Below the pieces are notes generated by a model that had not been told where the DNA came from, ran no database searches, and was given only the letters and a program-made list of their open reading frames with translations. From UBA11663 sp049616325 (GTDB taxonomy: Bacteria; Bacteroidota; Bacteroidia; Flavobacteriales_D; Sanyastnellaceae), in NCBI GenBank assembly GCA_049616325.1, contig JBMZHG010000040.1, forward strand, positions 1 to 13,922: a stretch of DNA of 13,922 bases. Reading direction: 5' to 3'. The stretch's first letter is position 1, and each line of letters opens with the position of its first letter. Of the stretch, positions 11,864 to 13,922 are shown piece after piece. A program made the translations under genes and the position numbers.

Positions 11864-13922
11864 ATGCCAAGCAAGCAGATGAACCGCATACTCTCTTTCT
11901 CCGCCCTCTTTTTGTTCGCTTCCACCGCGTGGGGGTACAAATACGTGGGTGCCGGCACGCCCGGTGAAACCGCAGGAAGCAACACCCAGCCGGCCCTTCG
12001 TGCCGCAGCCTGTGCTCCAGCTACCGGACTCCGCGACCTCGAATGGAACAACGTTCGCGCCCTGATTGAAACGGGCGGTTCGTTGTGGCAAGACCGGGCC
12101 ACGAGCCAGGCGTCCTACGAAGTACCCAAGGGCGGCGGCATCAGCTCGCTGTACGCCGGGGCGCTTTGGATGGGTGGCATCAGCCCCGACCAACAGTTGA
12201 AGCTTGCCGCGTTGACGTTCCGCAACCGAGGCAACGACTACTGGACAGGCCCCTTGACCAACGACGGCTCCGCGGAAATTGACGCGGAAGTGTGCAACGC
12301 GTACGACGAGTTCTTTGTGTCAACTCGTGCCGACGCCCAGCGTCACCGCCAGTATTTCGACGCCATCGCCAACGGCACGGTGGACGAGGAATTCCCTGAA
12401 GGGTACGCCATCCCGGGCTACTTCCGAGACTACCCTGCTCACGGCAACACGGAGGCCAACCAAGATTACTACCTCGCGCCGTTTAAGGATTACGACGGCG
12501 ACGGGTTCTATTCTCCCGACAACGGAGACTACCCTTGGTACGACTTCCTGCAAGAGATTGATTGCAAAAACCGGAAGCGCGAGGACATCGTGCCTCTCTA
12601 CGGCGACCGCAACTTCTACTGGATCTTCAACGACAAGGGCAACGTGCACTCCGAGTCGCAGGGCGAGCCAATCGGCATGGAAATCCGCGCGCAAGCCTTC
12701 GCGTTCTCCACCAACGACGAGGTCAACAACATGACCTTCCACAACTACGTCTTGATCAACCAAGGAACCCAAACCTTGGCCAACACCTACTTTGGTGTGT
12801 GGGTTGACGCGGACGTGGGAACGGCGACGGACGACTACGTGGGATGCGACGTGCAGCGTGGTTTGGGCTACAGCTACAACGGCGACGCGGTGGACGAGCC
12901 CTCCTCAAGCTCCCAGGGCTACGGCGAAAACCCTCCCGCGGTCGGCATCGACTTCTTCGAAGGTCCTTACCAGGATGCGGACAGCATTGACAACCCGTTG
13001 ACCACAAACTTCTCGAACGCCATTGATTCGCTCGGCATTCCGTATGACGGAATCGGCATCGGTTACGGCGACGGCGTGGTGGACAACGAGCGCTTCGGCA
13101 TGCGTCGTTTTGTCTACTACAACAACTCTGGAAACCAAATCAACGGCGAACCCGTGACCCCGCTTCACTTCTACAACTACATGAACGGGATTTGGAAAAA
13201 CGGTCAAAAGATGGCGTACGGCGGCGACGGCGTGAGCGCTGCGACCGGAGCCAACCTCGACATCGAAGCGGACTACATGTTCCCTGGCGACACCGACCCT
13301 TTCAACTGGGGAACTGGGGGCACCAACGTTGATCCGTGGACGGAGGTGACTTCAGGCAACCCGCCTGCCGACCGCCGATTCATTCAGGCTGCGGGTCCCT
13401 TTACACTTGAGCCCGGCGACTACAACAACATCACAATGGGTGTGGTCTGGGCGCGTGCTACCGCGGGCGATCCCGAGGAAAGCGTGAAGTTGATGCGCAT
13501 TGCGGACGACAAGGCTCAGGCGTTGTTTGACAACTGCTTTGAGATTGTCTCAGGACCCGACGCTCCAGACGTCACGGTTCAGGAACTCGAAAACGAGCTC
13601 ATCCTGTACTTGACCAACGACAACCCTCTCTCGAACAACTACCAGGAAGATTACCTGCAGTTCGATCCCGGGATTCCCAAGTTCGACATCAACGGCAACC
13701 AATACGACAGCTTGAGCCGTTCGTACACGTTTGAAGGATACCAAATCTACCAGCTCGCCAACAGCGAGGTTTCGCCTGCAGATTTGGGAGACATCGACCA
13801 AGCTCGGTTGATCTTCCAATGCGACGTGGCCAACGACATTGACGTGGTGGTCAACTACGTCCAAGACACCGAGATGGACCTGCCGGTGCCCACGCTGATG
13901 GCGAACGGGGACAACGAGGGTG
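11864..13922 (+). CDS. Large secreted protein paired with the TonB receptor, 3'-partial
   Basis: An uncharacterised exported protein, 686 codons visible and still open at the window end. ATG 11864 lies 2 bp after the receptor stop; ATG 11879 is an alternative and gives a cleaner signal peptide (MNRILSFSALFLFASTAWG). No membrane segment is seen after it. The mature part has blocks I associate with a large group of Bacteroidota secreted proteins that usually end in a type IX secretion sorting domain: LEWNNVRALIETGGSLW (59-75), YEVPKGGGISSLYAGALWMGG (85-105), the calcium-loop-like DYDGDGFYSPDNGD (209-222), and FVYYNNSG in the middle. It is rich in Asn, Asp, Gly and aromatic residues. The C-terminus is outside the window, so a sorting domain cannot be confirmed. 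Tight spacing suggests it acts with the receptor, perhaps as a surface ligand-binding or processing partner. It is not SusD-like. The long open frame, matching base use and uninterrupted signal peptide make the gene itself very secure. Confidence 0.88.
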   Translation, partial: MPSKQMNRILSFSALFLFASTAWGYKYVGAGTPGETAGSNTQPALRAAACAPATGLRDLEWNNVRALIETGGSLWQDRATSQASYEVPKGGGISSLYAGALWMGGISPDQQLKLAALTFRNRGNDYWTGPLTNDGSAEIDAEVCNAYDEFFVSTRADAQRHRQYFDAIANGTVDEEFPEGYAIPGYFRDYPAHGNTEANQDYYLAPFKDYDGDGFYSPDNGDYPWYDFLQEIDCKNRKREDIVPLYGDRNFYWIFNDKGNVHSESQGEPIGMEIRAQAFAFSTNDEVNNMTFHNYVLINQGTQTLANTYFGVWVDADVGTATDDYVGCDVQRGLGYSYNGDAVDEPSSSSQGYGENPPAVGIDFFEGPYQDADSIDNPLTTNFSNAIDSLGIPYDGIGIGYGDGVVDNERFGMRRFVYYNNSGNQINGEPVTPLHFYNYMNGIWKNGQKMAYGGDGVSAATGANLDIEADYMFPGDTDPFNWGTGGTNVDPWTEVTSGNPPADRRFIQAAGPFTLEPGDYNNITMGVVWARATAGDPEESVKLMRIADDKAQALFDNCFEIVSGPDAPDVTVQELENELILYLTNDNPLSNNYQEDYLQFDPGIPKFDINGNQYDSLSRSYTFEGYQIYQLANSEVSPADLGDIDQARLIFQCDVANDIDVVVNYVQDTEMDLPVPTLMANGDNEG

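Noticed and set aside
8130..13922. SusC/SusD polysaccharide-utilisation pair
   Set aside because: The receptor plug does not carry the SusC pattern, the partner has no lipoprotein signal or SusD features, and no glycoside hydrolase is seen nearby.
1..13922. CRISPR arrays, tRNA or rRNA genes, insertion sequences
   Set aside because: No regularly spaced repeats of suitable length, cloverleaf-like segments, rRNA-like stretches or transposase motifs were noticed. This is by eye and not a computed search.

Overview
The window looks like a draft or metagenome-assembled scaffold from a GC-rich member of the Bacteroidota, most likely Flavobacteriales-like. The support is a DUF6089-type outer-membrane protein, a TonB-dependent receptor with an N-terminal carboxypeptidase-regulatory-like domain, a large exported partner of the kind usually sent through type IX secretion, the near absence of Shine-Dalgarno sequences, and several matches to the Bacteroidota promoter -7 element TAnnTTTG. 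The species cannot be named from the sequence. A 10-N run at 376-385 shows that the sequence was scaffolded.

Left part, minus strand (4130 down to 1): glyA (serine hydroxymethyltransferase) is followed by a GT4-type glycosyltransferase, an extended-SDR sugar-nucleotide epimerase/dehydratase and an O-antigen ligase/polymerase-like membrane protein that runs off the window. The three sugar genes are tightly packed (25-bp overlap, then a 13-bp gap) and form part of a surface-polysaccharide cluster. The polysaccharide part is clearly less GC-rich than glyA and everything to its right. The ligase gene is interrupted by the N run and changes frame across it, so a plain gene caller would truncate it.

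Middle part, plus strand (4248-7976): a DUF6089-like outer-membrane beta-barrel stands alone. It is followed by a YyaL/SPATA20-type thioredoxin-fold protein (DUF255), translationally coupled through TAATG to a small, very basic exported protein of unknown function. A divergent intergenic region (4131-4247) separates glyA from the barrel gene and contains two palindromes.

Right part, plus strand (8130-13922): a 1243-residue TonB-dependent receptor is followed after 2 bp by a large secreted protein that is still open at the window end. The receptor lacks SusC-type features and its partner is not SusD, so this is a receptor/secreted-protein pair of unknown substrate. Upstream of it are a candidate terminator, a short 11-bp-period direct repeat and a good -7 element.

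No tRNA, rRNA, CRISPR array, insertion sequence or integrase was seen. There is no gene-free stretch above 300 bases. The most useful observations are the gap-broken ligase, the uncharacterised receptor/secreted-protein operon, and promoter elements that abut start codons and suggest leaderless transcripts.
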